The notes under the pieces are model-generated. The model searched no databases and was not told the DNA's origin. It saw nothing but the letters and a program-made list of their open reading frames with translations. The position numbers and the translations under genes are program-made. Below are positions 1 through 40,193 of a DNA stretch of 64,000 bases, one piece after another (position 1 is the first letter of the stretch; the number at the start of each line of letters is the position of its first letter). Source of the DNA: Syngnathus acus (taxonomy: Eukaryota > Chordata > Actinopteri > Syngnathiformes > Syngnathidae). The DNA lies in contig NC_051101.1 of NCBI RefSeq assembly GCF_901709675.1, positions 7,458,501 to 7,522,500 of the forward strand, read 5' to 3'.

Positions 1-563
1 TTGTTCAAATAAACATGCATTTCCTTGCAATCAATGCCAATTTCTGCATAAGATCGTATGAGAATTTGTTATGTAGTACTTATTTGTAGCAGACAATCTT
101 ATTTCCTGAGCCATCACCAGTGATTCATCTACCTTTGACTAAACCACACGCCTGGAATGCAGACTGGGCAATCACAATGCAGCACGGAAGCTCACTCTTG
201 TAAACAATACTTAATGTGACTGTGTTCGACTTGAAGAAATTTATGAATAACCCCAGACTATTCGACTGGAAGTTAAATTATACTGAGTACACTTCCGTCA
301 ATCAAGTATTTGCGGTTGTTTGTTTACTGAGATTAACAAGAGAAGAAGAGAAAGCCAGTGTATGGGGTATGTTTGGACTGACAAGTAGTGGAAAGAACGA
401 TGAGAAAGAAGGTGTGTATGCACACAGTGGAAACCCCTGTTGGTTCTCAAAGCTTGACTTTCATGAACCCATTCGATTTGTAGATAGAACGGAAGAAAAA
501 CATTTTTTTTAGTTGTGTATAATTTGCTCTAGTCGTTGCTGCTGATAATGTCTCATGTTTCAG

Positions 564-899
564 TTTTGTGTTAACTGTGCCAGACAAGACAATAAGGCAC
601 TGCAGGATGTTCATTAAAGCCTGTTTTTGTGCACCACAACATCAGAATAAGCTGGACATAATTAATTCCACAGAGAAAATTTTCAGTTCAATGCACTCCA
701 ATCAAGGAGAATTGGTGAAAAAGCATGAGAAATCCCTTTGTGAGGTTGCAGAGTAATGTTCTCCTTGAGTGTTAATTTCTGGCAACCCTGCATGTAGCCA
801 TCTTACTATTGTGCCTTCATCCTCTACAGTGAATCAAGGCAACGCTATGGCGAGCACCTGGAAAAGAATCATAAAAGAAGGATGGAAAAGTTTGATGAG
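564..899 (+). CDS. unidentified two-exon coding fragment, antisense within GRIK2 intron 3
   Basis: Two open segments join cleanly. Exon A is 564-752 (acceptor CATGTTTCAG, donor GTAATG at 753); exon B is 830-899 (acceptor CCTCTACAG, donor GTAAGT at 900). They are separated by a 77-base GT-AG intron and share a continuous frame across the junction (…KKHEKSLCEVA | DESRQRYGEHLEKNHKRRME). The product is Lys/Glu/His-rich and looks helical or coiled-coil. I do not recognise the family and found neither a start nor a terminal exon. An open stretch at 216-512 could belong to the same unit, but no splice link was found. It could be a small nested gene, a captured gene fragment or a decaying pseudogene; it could also be chance. 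Confidence 0.35.
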
Positions 900-1611
900 G
901 TAAGTGGGTCACATTCTTTAAGGAGTTCTTGGTGTCAAATCTAGGTCTAGAAAGTAAAAACCCTGCCACAGTTTGGCTTTACTGTCCTGGTCAGCTCCAA
1001 GAAGGACCTGTCTGGATCCAGCCCTTTTCCTGCGTTGATCCATTTGATTTGATTTCTACTTGTTGACTTTTGTCCTCTCCTTGTCTTGTACATTGCAACA
1101 AAATACCATACATAGCTTTAAAATATTTTATTGGCTGGATTGTAATCAATTAAATTCACCTCTACCATCAACTGAAACTTTACGGACGCACACAAAAAGT
1201 ATTTATCGAATGCAAAATTTGCTCTTTGATGAATTAAAAACATTTAGGAATGTTTTATACGTGATTCAGAAATGCATAAAATTGTACTGAAAGTTAACCT
1301 ATGTCCACATCTATGAATGAGGTAGCAATAAATTTCACAGAGGGCCCAAGTCTCTCGCAGTCGTAAAATCTGTGAGCAAATTCAAGCTCAAGCGTCAGCA
1401 GCAGGTCACAGTACTACACAGAACCACACATTAAAAGAAGTTGCAATTTAACAGGGTTAGTGCTATTGACTGAGGTGCTATATAAATCCATGCAATAAAA
1501 CAAGAGCAGATTGTAGAGTGCAGACCTCTGCCAAGTCCAAACACGAATACTGATTCATAGAAATTGTATCTACCACACAACATCCACAGTTTTACAAAGA
1601 GTGGTTACGCT

Positions 1612-1690
1612 ATACACCACTGATCATCAACTGGCGGCTAGCGGGCCAATTCTGGCCCACCGAAATGTCTTATCCAGCCCGCGACTGGAT
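1612..1690. repeat. hAT-like transposon end, degenerate
   Basis: The stretch CACTGATCATCAACTGGCGG followed by alternating GGGCC/GGCCC blocks resembles the left end of hAT-type elements (compare CAGTGGTTCTCAACT) common in fish. No transposase frame is visible next to it. Confidence 0.3.
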
Positions 1691-3039
1691 TCCATGATTA
1701 TGTGATTTTGAGGATCAAAGAGAAAATATCCTGTGGCCCACACCAAAGCAATCGAAAATAGCAACATCTGAAACTATAAAGGATAACAATCCCTTCAGTT
1801 TTGTAATAAAATGGAAATATATATCTATAAACAACGTAAATAATTTTCAAAGGAACAAATACACTACAGTGGATTTCAAAGGCACTCAGTGTTTTTAGTG
1901 CAGCAATCAGCACAGCATTGTCCGTGTCTGTTTCATGTTCTGACCCTGGAATCATTGCTCATGACAACATTTCTCCATATGTTATGCTTCCCATGCTGGA
2001 CCAGTTCGGATGGACCTGATGGCAAATAGATCCATGGCAGTCCTCCAAGCAGCCCTATGAGGCCGGAGAATAGCTCTGTGCAGTTTAGTCCGTGTTGTCT
2101 GGGTACGTATGTAGTCCTGCCATGCAGTCATACCAAACTTGATTGCAAGCAAATCTGTGAAAGAGCCGATGCATAAATGTAGGCACCTAGCCGTTAATTT
2201 GAAATATCATTTCATTAACATGAAATTGACAAAAGCGACAATAAAAAATGACTATGTAAATGGGGCATTATTTCAAAATTGTGGTCAAATAGAATGATTA
2301 AAAAGAACCTAAAGTTGCACAACCATTCAGCAAAGCAGATTCAGAACATTCAGGCTTTACAGTGGGTTGAATGTTATATGTACACATGGCAGAGGCATAT
2401 TTATTGGCACCCGATAACAAGACACAAAGCTCCGATGTTCTTTGGACAAATGACAAAACTGGAGCTCTTCGGAAAGTCATGTTTACAGACTCAAAAATAG
2501 AGCAGACAAAGTAGTCAGTATAGAACAGTGTATCTGCTGTGAAGAGGAGGCTCATTTGTATTCTGAGACTGCTTGGCTGCAACCAGCACAGGGCGTCTTG
2601 AATTTGTGGGGAGCAAAAAAAAAAATTTCAAGAATGTCAAGCCCTTACAATTTGCTTTCTAGTATCAGAAACCTTTGTCTCAGCTGCAGGTCATGGGTAC
2701 CCCAACAGGATAATAATACCCAGGACTAGCTCAGACAAAACAATAAACAGATTTGACTTAACTGAAGAGTCCTGGTATGAATACTAGCTGAAACTTGCAT
2801 CTATAGCTGGCTAAAAGCAGCATCAGACATCATGAGGTGAGTTTGTGTAGATTCAGTTCTGCCTATATAAAGGAATCACTTGTAAGCTTTGAAAAAGAGT
2901 TTGGGAAGGAGAAAAAAAAAAAACACGGATATTTATTTTGCAAAGTTTAAAGGGTGTATGCAGCTGTCAAAGTCCAGTCAGTGCGGCACCAATCATATCA
3001 TTATCATTGATGATAATGTAATAAATGGTCTTTGGGGGC

Positions 3040-3190
3040 TATTAAATTAGCAATTGAGCATAATTTTGGGGTGTCGCTGTGTTGATGTCAGTGTGCAGCA
3101 GAATATAACAGCTTGGCGTGAGCAAAGCTTGTAATGAGGACGGCTGGCGCCTGGATTAAATGAGCAGTGTTTGGAAGCACAAACAAGATT
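3040..3190. promoter_or_regulatory. candidate conserved noncoding element
   Basis: This is a non-repetitive block of balanced composition with TAAT-core sites (TTAAATTAGCAATTGAG) and GGCTGGCGCC, set in AT-rich intron 3. Called by pattern only; no comparison was possible. Confidence 0.2.
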
Positions 3191-4849
3191 TCTTTTTCTT
3201 TTTTCTTTTTTTTTACGTTTCCTGAATAGTTGTCAGCTGCCACTTAATAGGATTGTGTTAGCCTTTGTTTTCACCAGCTATAGGCCAGTGTGCATTTTGT
3301 GTCTTGTTCTATCACTGTTGTATATGGGGGTGAATCAAACTTGCTGTTGAAAAAGGGACATTCCATGATCAATTACTTCTTTGCATATTGCTCAAAAGTG
3401 ATTGACAGCCTCAAGAATGACTGCCGGTTTCATTTTACAATGATAAAATGTAAAATGGACCATTTTGACCATGGTGGTTCCTAAAGTTAAACATAAGATC
3501 ATTTTTGTCTGGCCAATTTCATGCCCCCCTCCTTCATTTGCGCAGTTAATATGGCTTTTGCTTGAAGTTACCGTCTTTGCCTTATCATGATCAGACAAAT
3601 GTAGCATGCCTTTTCTTGCTGCCAAATGAACACTATTGCCATGTTCACAGGCATGTAATAGTTGGCACTGAAAGCCCAAAACAAAGGCTAATGACAATGA
3701 TTGTTTATCTTTATGTACTCACGTACCTTTTCAATAAAGCATCTTTTTTTTTTCTTAAGCAGCGCTACATACGTTTTTGTATGTGGAATTTATATAAGTT
3801 TTGTATCTATATTGTTTTTCTTGGAGGGAAAACAGAAATCAACTTTAGATGTTTGTCAGTTTACGGATATAGCCTTATCTTCTTAAAGCAGTGTTTTGGT
3901 ATCATAGTCTTTAGTCCCTTATGGCCTCATCACCATTCTCTCTTGCCACAGCTGCAGTAGCAGCAGCAGTTTTCTCTGTAAATTGTAAGGATGTCATGCC
4001 TGGCTAGGAGGGCTATAACACATGCTGCTGCCATCTCCGTTTCGCCATTACAAGGTTGAACTATTAGACCAATTCCATTGTTGTTATCGATTTGCTTGTT
4101 TGCTCCCTGCTCGGTAGAGAAAACAGTCATACGGTGATTGTTGTTCTACCACTTTTTAATTCCATTCTTGAAAAGATGAAATAGTTCAGACAGCAGGGGT
4201 GTGAATATAGAGTGTGACTGCTGCACTGATTTCCCCCATTAAGTATTACAATATGGTATCTGCACTAGGAAAGGAAAAATATATGTTATGTTTGATTCAC
4301 AAATGTTCACAAAGTGGTCTAATGTTTGGTACATTTGCCTCATACTTGAGCTGGGTTTGAATTTCAGTCCCGGTGAATGTTTGTGTTCAATGTTTCTCTT
4401 TCATAACCAAATGAATGTATTAAAGAACATTCTTTTAGTACTCTGATCTAGGCAATACTCAGCGTGTTGGATAGAGTTCAGATAATCTTGGCAGCTTCTC
4501 CTCAGGCTGGCATCCAACTTTGACCCTGACATATGTTTCTGTTCATGAACATTGCCTACTTGGCTTGTTTGTGACTCTACTTCAGAGTGATGTGTTTCCC
4601 TTTGTAATTTACCAAAAAATAAGAATAACTAAATTAAAATACAATGTTTTAAACACCTTTGATTCTTTAGTTTGTAAATACTTTTAAAAGCTCTACCCAT
4701 TATGTAAAGCACATGGATTGAAAATGCCCTGCCTTGCCTTTAAGAAATTATAATAAATGTGCTTTCAGAGGTAATTTGACAAGATGGAAAATGTTCTGTA
4801 TTGTTCTTAATTACTACAAAAGCGGGTTGTTACTTGGCGGCAATAGGAA

Positions 4850-4889
4850 AATGCAAGGCCGGGGGGGTCACGATAGTTGAGAACCACTG
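4850..4889. repeat. hAT (Charlie-like) transposon end
   Basis: The end reads GGGGGGGTCACGAT then AGTTGAGAACCACTG, the reverse complement of the terminal inverted repeat CAGTGGTTCTCAACT typical of hAT elements. The matching end and an 8-base target duplication were not found with certainty; the degenerate end near 1612 is a possible partner. Confidence 0.4.
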
Positions 4890-4990
4890 CGTACTGTACA
4901 CAGTACTGCAGAGTATGCAGGCAAGTAAATCTCAAATAAAAGGATAAACCCTTATCAGACACTCTTCAAACATAAGCTTCATCAAAATTA

Positions 4991-34443
<29,453 letters not shown>

Positions 34444-34513
34444 GTTGCTTGTGCGCTGCACAGTTGTGTTATTCCCTGAATCGGTATATTTCCCAGATGT
34501 ATGTTTTTCTCTT

Positions 34514-34702
34514 TCACTCCGCCAGGTTGGGCGACTGCTTCCTTACATCCATAAGGCAAAAAGGAAAAAAATACTGCGTGTCCGGCTCACTGCACCGAGA
34601 AAAAAATGTAATAGTCCTTGGCTGAGGAAGGAGATGATGGTGGTGGTGATGATGAGGGTGATGATGATGATGGAGGAGATGGTGTGGGACCTGATGGGGC
34701 AT
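34514..34702 (-). other. upstream ORF 2 in the GRIK2 leader (His-rich, 62 codons)
   Basis: ATG at 34702-34700, four bases after the uORF 1 ATG and in another frame. It reads the same CAT/CAC triplet tract as polyhistidine (MPHQVPHHLLHHHHHPHHHH) and stops at 34514, about 70 nt before the GRIK2 ATG. It may simply be a frame shadow of the repeat; whether ribosomes use either ATG is unknown. Confidence 0.25.
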
Positions 34703-34706
34703 CCAT
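34587..34706 (-). other. upstream ORF 1 in the GRIK2 leader (Ser/Pro-rich, 39 codons)
   Basis: ATG at 34706-34704, stop at 34589-34587. It reads MDAPSGPTPSPPSSSS and continues as a Ser/Pro run ending YYIFFSVQ. It lies wholly within the presumed leader and ends about 143 nt before the GRIK2 start codon. The ATG has A three bases before it (ACATGG), a fair initiation context. Its product is not recognised; any role would be in limiting initiation at the GRIK2 ATG. Confidence 0.35.
34627..34682 (-). repeat. imperfect triplet repeat in the GRIK2 leader
   Basis: On the plus strand this is a run of GATGATG/GTGGTG triplets (minus strand CAT/CAC/TCA). It is imperfect, with several interruptions. It lies inside both upstream ORFs, so length changes in multiples of three would preserve both frames. 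Confidence 0.7.
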
Positions 34707-36148
34707 GTTAGGCAGGGCGCAGTTTGAAGAAATCCATCTGGGGAGAGACACGGGCAGATTTAGGAGAAGATGAGGAGAGTTGGAGCGAGTCAAGCGGCGG
34801 TGTGAGCTGCCGCTGCACTGCCGCACAGGATTTAAAGTGAAGCCGGCTAATAGTGACTGAAGGCTTGTGAAGAAGGAAAAAAAAAAAGCTTGCGAATGCT
34901 GACCACTCTTTACACTCTCACCTGTTTTCTCTCGAATTGTTCTCATGGTTCGCCGACTCGCCGCTCCAGTCGATTAGACAAGATGGGTTGTTTTATGGGG
35001 GTCGCTCAAGCTTTACACTGGAAACCCGTTTGCGGGTTTGCAACAAACAGCACGCCCGATAGCCACGCGTCGTGTATTTTTTCCTTATTGAACGCCTTTT
35101 AACATTATGCCATGTGTTTTATAGCTAAAATGAGTATACTTGTTCTGCAGGAGACACACGCGCTAAGATGCGTCATGAGTTGTGTCGTGCAAAAATCAGT
35201 TCAATCGAGGAAAAAGTTGCATGAAATGTAAGAAGTAAACGCTTACCTTAAAACTCATTTTAAACCACGACGCGGTCACGTCAATGCTGATTAGCTTTTT
35301 GGGGAAGTTCGAAACTTATCAATATCACAGATTCGTCGGTTCATATTTATGTATCCAGTGTTTTATTTGTCGTCTTAACCAAGTGTCACGTATGAAAATA
35401 ATTTGCGCATATGATGACAAAGTGTAGCCTAAATATTAATGTAAATACTGTATACTTAAGTGACTCAATATAAATTTGATGCCTTATGTAATTAATGTAC
35501 ATAAATACACATGTCTTATATTCATTACGATATACGTCTAACAAAGTGGAAAATGCGGGTTACATATGGCCGTGTAGATTTTCTTTCTTCTATAGATCAA
35601 TTACTCACCCTTGGAGTTTTTACGATTTAGTGAAGCCACGGTGTGGATAAAGTTGATTTAAAGCTACTGCGCTCCATCATCAAATAATTGGATTTAAACT
35701 CAGGACTCGTCCCACTTGAGTCATTATCCGATCATTCATAAAGCAGACCACAAGAGGCATTTATTGCAGTCTTTCTACCTTACAATAATAAAGACGCCAG
35801 AATATAAAACAACACAAATACACTTCAGGTCATAATCTTTCTTCGCACGACTTTTTTTTTTTATAGGCTATAGCAACTCAAATAGTTTTGTGCGCTGCGC
35901 GTGTGTCGATTTGGTGTGAGCAGCGGTGTTGCCGGGCATGTATAGATAGAATGTTTTTAGAATGTTCCCATACCTCAATTTATTTTCCCAAAAGGGGTCA
36001 GCATATTGATAAAGAAACAACGTCTATTCAACATTGTAAGATAAGTTTGCTGTATTTGACTCACCTTATTGGACAGAAAGCAGCGTAGAACAGTCACCGG
36101 ATCAGCACTAAGAAGTTGTTTTGTTTCTTGATGGGAGAGCGGAAGGGT

Positions 36149-36176
36149 TTCAGCACCCGTCGCCTCTGGAAAGCTG
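36149..36176 (+). promoter_or_regulatory. split RE1/REST-like site near the GRIK2 promoter
   Basis: A left half-site TTCAGCACC (36149-36157) is followed at a 19-base offset by GGAAAGCTG (36168-36176), resembling the right half GGACAGCGC. REST is known to bind such separated half-sites as well as the contiguous RE1, and neuronal receptor genes are typical targets. The right half is imperfect. Confidence 0.3.
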
Positions 36177-36201
36177 CGCTCGACCCGGTGGTGGGGAAAG
36201 T

Positions 36202-36215
36202 GCGCCCCCTCTTGG
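36202..36215 (-). promoter_or_regulatory. CTCF-like site
   Basis: The minus strand reads CCAAGAGGGGGCGC, close to the vertebrate CTCF core (CCASYAGRGGGCRC), differing at two variable positions. It lies between the two divergent genes, just outside the probable GRIK2 promoter. Confidence 0.4.
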
Positions 36216-38443
36216 ACACTGGGACTTACTGCTTAAAGCACACCAATTCACTGAAGCGCTGGATAGCACTGGCTTATATGACTGATCAAGTGTCAGGTCT
36301 TTAAGCTCCATTATAATATGGTTTTAATATTGTGGTTAGATGGCCTCTGTGTGAATATTATTTTTTTTAGTGGAGCAACTTCAGTGTATGCCTTTGTATA
36401 GTTAGAATTTGTATTATAAGTGCTGGAAAATTGTGCAGCAATCTAAATGATAAATAGTGCTCCAAACAAGGTAATTAAGTGCCACTGGAGGGAGGTGGGG
36501 GTCGGGGCCCCTGTGGGAAAAATATCACTTTGGGCAACACTGCTTCAAATGCAAATCGAAAAATATTATTATCAGGAACCCTGTCAGCCAATGTGCCCAT
36601 AGAATCAGCATAAATGTTGTCCCTTCTACGGGATTGTTAAGGATGTTTTTAATTAGAGATGAACATTTCCTCACAAATCTAAATCTTGTAGATGACTACT
36701 GAATGAGCATTTTTCCTACTGAGTGGTCGTTCACCTGTCTGTTCAATAACAGCTTGTTGGTGGTCATGTTACTAATGGTGGACACAATATTTGGGATAGG
36801 GGTGTCAAGATATATTTCTAAGCTTGATGACAAGTGATAGGAGCCAACCGACTGGACTCTGTTTTATAGAGGACCTATCTCATTTAACATGGGTTCCTTT
36901 TCACCTCTCTCAAACCAGCGGACTCTAGGGATTTTGTTCTTGGGGAGAACCAGCTATTGTCTCAGGATATTGCAGGGGTTCAAGAGCATCGGTATATTAT
37001 GTTTGGAGAAAATCCCTCTGAATTTCTGTCAAGTAAGAGCTTTTTGTTCATTGACCTTCACCAGTCAACACAAGGACTTGAGTTTTAGCATATTCAGCCA
37101 ATCAATTGTGATATTTTTTTTTTTTAAAAGGACAATAAAGGAAGAATATCAGACAGCAATAACATCAAACTATACAATTTAAAGGTGAAGGAGAACATCC
37201 CTACCGTGATGAAGAACTGATCTAAAGGCACATTCTGGAGCTGAAATGAAAGGGAGCTTTGATTACCCCCAGTCGCTCTGATACCCTCCTGTGAGCTGCA
37301 TGAAAAGTTGAATTGTGAGGTCGACAAATAGTCAATGACATCTCTGTAATCCAACAAGCTTTGCTATCCCAGCCACAGAATGTTAAAGCCACTGAAACAC
37401 AACACGCAAAATAGGTGCAGCTATACATACAGTTGTGACTGTGAGATCCACATTACTTTCATGAAGCTAGTGAATATAGCAAATGTATTTAATTAATTGG
37501 TTCAGCACATATACATATGCAGAAGTATGTACATAAAGTAAGGTTGTCACCAATGGCTTCAAAGAGACAGAGATGACCCACTCTGATTGTCAATTAGCGT
37601 AAGATACTGGAGAGGAAGTTCAAACATAGCTGCTACCTGCATCTTAATGAGACAAGCTACTGTATCTTGACAGCAGTTTTTTTTAATTAACTACCAAGAG
37701 CATCTCAACTGAAAAGATTTAACGGCAAAAATGACAAGAGGATAATCAAAGAAAGGCTTGAAGGGATGAAGGTAAAATAAATAATTAAAAGATCCAGTAC
37801 CACAATCATTTTTTGTTTTGGTCATGAATGTCCTGCTCATTGTGAGGAATAACCCTGAAGGCTAGAAAGTGAAATGTAAAAAAAGTGTTGTCATAGTTTT
37901 CTGAGGTGCCTCCAGAGGCATCGCCTCTAGACCATGGGCAAAGCTTTACACGGTTTCTGGTTTCATTTTTTTCTTTACGTGATACAGTAGTTGTGGTGAC
38001 TGAAGATGCAGTAATTCTACGTAGGAATGACAGTGGTTGGAATGTATATATTGAAGTTGAGTAGATCAGGAAGATACGTTGGCAGGAACAGGAGTAGATT
38101 AAAGCAAGCCTAAAATGTGGGCAAAAAAAAGCATACGCTAAGCAAAAACATAAATAAAGACCTATTATTTGTGAATTGATTTTTCCATCCATCATTTCAT
38201 ATGCATCTTGTTGTCATTTTGAATCTAAAATCAAAGACACTGGTCTAAATCCAAAGTTTTCCTTTTTGGTTCAAGGCATATTACTTTGCCCATGGTAATG
38301 TCATCCCCGAGTATTCATTTGAAATGAGGTTTGTGTTGGTTACAACAATATTAAGGATGACAAGACAAACATGAGAAATTCACATAGATAAGACTCAAAT
38401 TGATGTATTGTTTTCAACAAGCTATACCCTTCAGTGGTGTCTA

Positions 38444-38512
38444 CGTGTGTGTGTCTGTGTGTGTGCGTGTGTTTGTGCGTGTGCCTGTGTGTGTGTTTGT
38501 GTGTGTGTGTGT
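38444..38512. repeat. GT-rich microsatellite
   Basis: An imperfect (GT)n with TGTGCG and TGTTTG interruptions. Cysteine/valine-rich open frames across it are artefacts. Confidence 0.9.
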
Positions 38513-38688
38513 ACGCTCATGCGTATGCACTCATTAGACTCGCGGTACTTTTTGGTTGCGGAATTTTCTTGCAGCAATGCCCCTGCTCCACTGGACACCA
38601 CTCATGCATAGAACTTGTGGAGTGGGGTGTGTACTATTTAGTGCAATGGTGGTTGGCCAATAGAGAGTAGGCGCCATCCCGCCACTCA

Positions 38689-38833
38689 ACAAGAAGACAT
38701 TCTTTTTTTAATTCATTTTTTGACTCAATGTTTTTACCAGGTAAGTCAATTGAGAACATTTTCTCATTTACAATGGTGACCTGGAGGCAAGGTGTGTGAA
38801 CCCGCTCCACTGCATGAGCCACGGCCGCCACAA
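38689..38833 (-). mobile_element. tRNA-derived SINE-like element
   Basis: The minus strand starts with a tRNA-like head, GGCGGCCGTGGCTCATGCAG, then GTTCACACACCTTGCCTCC (degenerate B box). It continues with GTAAATGAGAAAATGTTCTC and ATTGACTTACCTGGTAAA, a tail known from dispersed fish repeats. A second, rougher copy of the head seems to follow in the same orientation at 38640-38685. Confidence 0.4.
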
Positions 38834-39234
38834 TGGAAAAAAATGAAAATTAATTCAGAAATTAAACATATTTTGTAATATTGGGTGGAATTATATTTGT
38901 ATGAAGGATATTTTTTTATGTGTAACTCACACATTAACTTGGGAGCTGGAAAATCGATTATTCCCTTGCTCAAGCTCGTCCCAAATCAACAATAACAAGT
39001 TTATTGGGTTTATACTTATTGAGTATTAAAGAACTCTGGATTGGCCTGGATAGACCTCTGGATTGTGAACTTCTGGATATTGATGTCAGATGTTGTTCCT
39101 AGTATGATCAACTGGCGCCATCCAATAGGCTTGATGTTTCTGTCTTCATTGACCCATCACAACTGGCTCCACTATTGCTTTCACCTTCGCATTTTTTCTC
39201 TAGTACTTTCTGCATCGGCATTTGAATGATATAG

Positions 39235-39415
39235 TAGGTCAAGTTTTTGCTCCATATGCCCTTTCTGATGCAGCCACCCATTTCTATTTAGGGTTGGGAC
39301 TGGCAGTGGCTGGGATTCGCTACATAGTGTAGGTCTTGCCCACAAACACAATGGTACCATTTGCCCTGACCTGGATTTTGCCATGTCCAAAGTCAGAGTT
39401 GAGCCATGCAGCTGC
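39235..39415 (-). repeat. dispersed repeat, probably LINE-derived
   Basis: The minus strand includes GGGTGGCTGCATCAGAAAGG then GCATATGG, similar to the 'GGGCATCCGG' blocks of RTE-type fish repeats. Weak call. Confidence 0.25.
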
Positions 39416-39824
39416 CTATAGAAATGGAATTAACTAAAAAGTTACATTATTTGGATTTAATGGGGATTATTTTCTGCATAAGAAAATAGCTCATAGTTAT
39501 GTAATTGCCCATAAGAGATTATTTTCTGCACAAGAAAATCTTAGCTAAGTAATTGACCATAAACTGTTTGGATAATCTATTTTTACTGCAAACTGAGATA
39601 ACATATTTCAAAATAATCCAATTATTAGAGTTCATGCTATTATTATCCTTAAATACAGAAATGCTGGACTGGTTTTCTCTGTTGATTTACTTGTGTAAAA
39701 CAAAAAAAAAAGCTTTTTTTTTTTTCCACTGGCATAAGATTGAACCTCGTGAGATGTTGTATTTAGGTGTTTGGGTAATGTAGTCTTATTCATTCGCTCC
39801 TATTACAAGTCGATCTCATGAAAA

Positions 39825-39852
39825 ACTACCTCACCCACAATGCATCTTGCGG
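39825..39852 (+). promoter_or_regulatory. ascc3: ASCC3 promoter element, ZNF143/Staf-like
   Basis: Reads ACTACCTCACCCACAATGC followed by ATCTTGCGG. This matches the ZNF143 (Staf) consensus ACTAYRNNNCCCRNMATGC at all but one fixed position and continues with the TTGCG seen in the long form. Such sites are typical of housekeeping promoters just upstream of the transcription start. It sits about 100 bases before the exon 1 donor. Confidence 0.55.
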
Positions 39853-39859
39853 TGGAACT

Positions 39860-39947
39860 TTTGTTGACACATGCCTGCCTGCCGGGTCAGTGCTTGTTCC
39901 TGGCAGACGAGAGTTGTGATCAGGTGTTCTGCAACGTATACGAAAAT
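39860..39947 (+). other. ascc3: ASCC3 exon 1 (noncoding)
   Basis: The donor GTGAGT at 39948 follows CGTATACGAAAAT. The 5' edge is a guess from the ZNF143-like site; the transcription start is not visible. It contains an ATG at 39871 that opens a frame running into exon 2 past the true start (see findings). Confidence 0.55.
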
Positions 39948-40193
39948 GTGAGTTTTCGATCTGCTGTCCTACTCTTTTGTCATGACATGGTTATGAACGC
40001 TAAACGCATCTAACATGGCTTTAACTAGTACAAACGAAGAAATGACACATCTGACTCATGCTAACATTAGCTTGTGTCAAAGTTTTTGGGACTAGTGACG
40101 CACACCTGACAAATACACATTCGTTGTTTTGGTGGATCGTCACTATTAAAATGATTTACGTTTTGCTTTTTGCATCTTAATTTTGTCTAGCAG

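Larger units (their letters stand above)
34444..34737 (-). other. grik2: GRIK2 5' untranslated region
   Basis: This is sequence immediately upstream of the GRIK2 start codon, with no in-frame continuation. A CTCTCCCCAG acceptor-like site ends at 34738, so 34737 may be the 5' edge of this exon, with a separate leader exon further upstream. The leader could instead be unspliced and extend to about 34950. It contains a triplet repeat of CAT/CAC/TCA type and two overlapping upstream ORFs. Leader boundaries are inferred and would need cDNA. Confidence 0.5.
34800..36300 (-). promoter_or_regulatory. grik2: probable GRIK2 promoter region
   Basis: This stretch lies just upstream of the GRIK2 leader. 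It is richer in CpG than the surrounding AT-rich DNA (for example CACGACGCGGTCACG near 35266 and GCGCTGCGCGTGTG near 35892). It contains the RE1-like and CTCF-like sites listed separately. No clear TATA box was assigned, and a leader exon may lie within it. No protein-coding gene is recognisable in it. The call is by position and composition only. Confidence 0.4.
36301..39824. other. GRIK2-ASCC3 intergenic DNA
   Basis: About 3.5 kb between the divergent genes. It holds a GT-rich repeat (38444-38512), a SINE-like element (38689-38833) and a dispersed repeat (39235-39415). A minus-strand open frame at 37124-37357 ends near a GTAGGG donor-like site but has no convincing acceptor. No gene is recognised. 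Confidence 0.7.

Noticed and set aside
216-512. 98-codon plus-strand open frame upstream of the two-exon fragment
   Set aside because: No recognisable protein and no convincing splice site linking it to 564-899; kept only as a possible upstream part.
2279-2582. Open frames on both strands between the two hAT-like ends, considered as a transposase
   Set aside because: No hAT dimerisation or catalytic motif is visible, and the pairing of the two ends is itself uncertain.
37124-37428. Minus-strand open frames upstream of GRIK2 with a GTAGGG donor-like site near 37205 and a GTTTCAG acceptor-like site near 37410
   Set aside because: The frame that is open at the donor has a stop before the acceptor, so the two sites cannot bound one coding exon; no motif is recognisable.
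38408-38670. Cysteine/valine-rich open frames
   Set aside because: Direct translation of the GT microsatellite.
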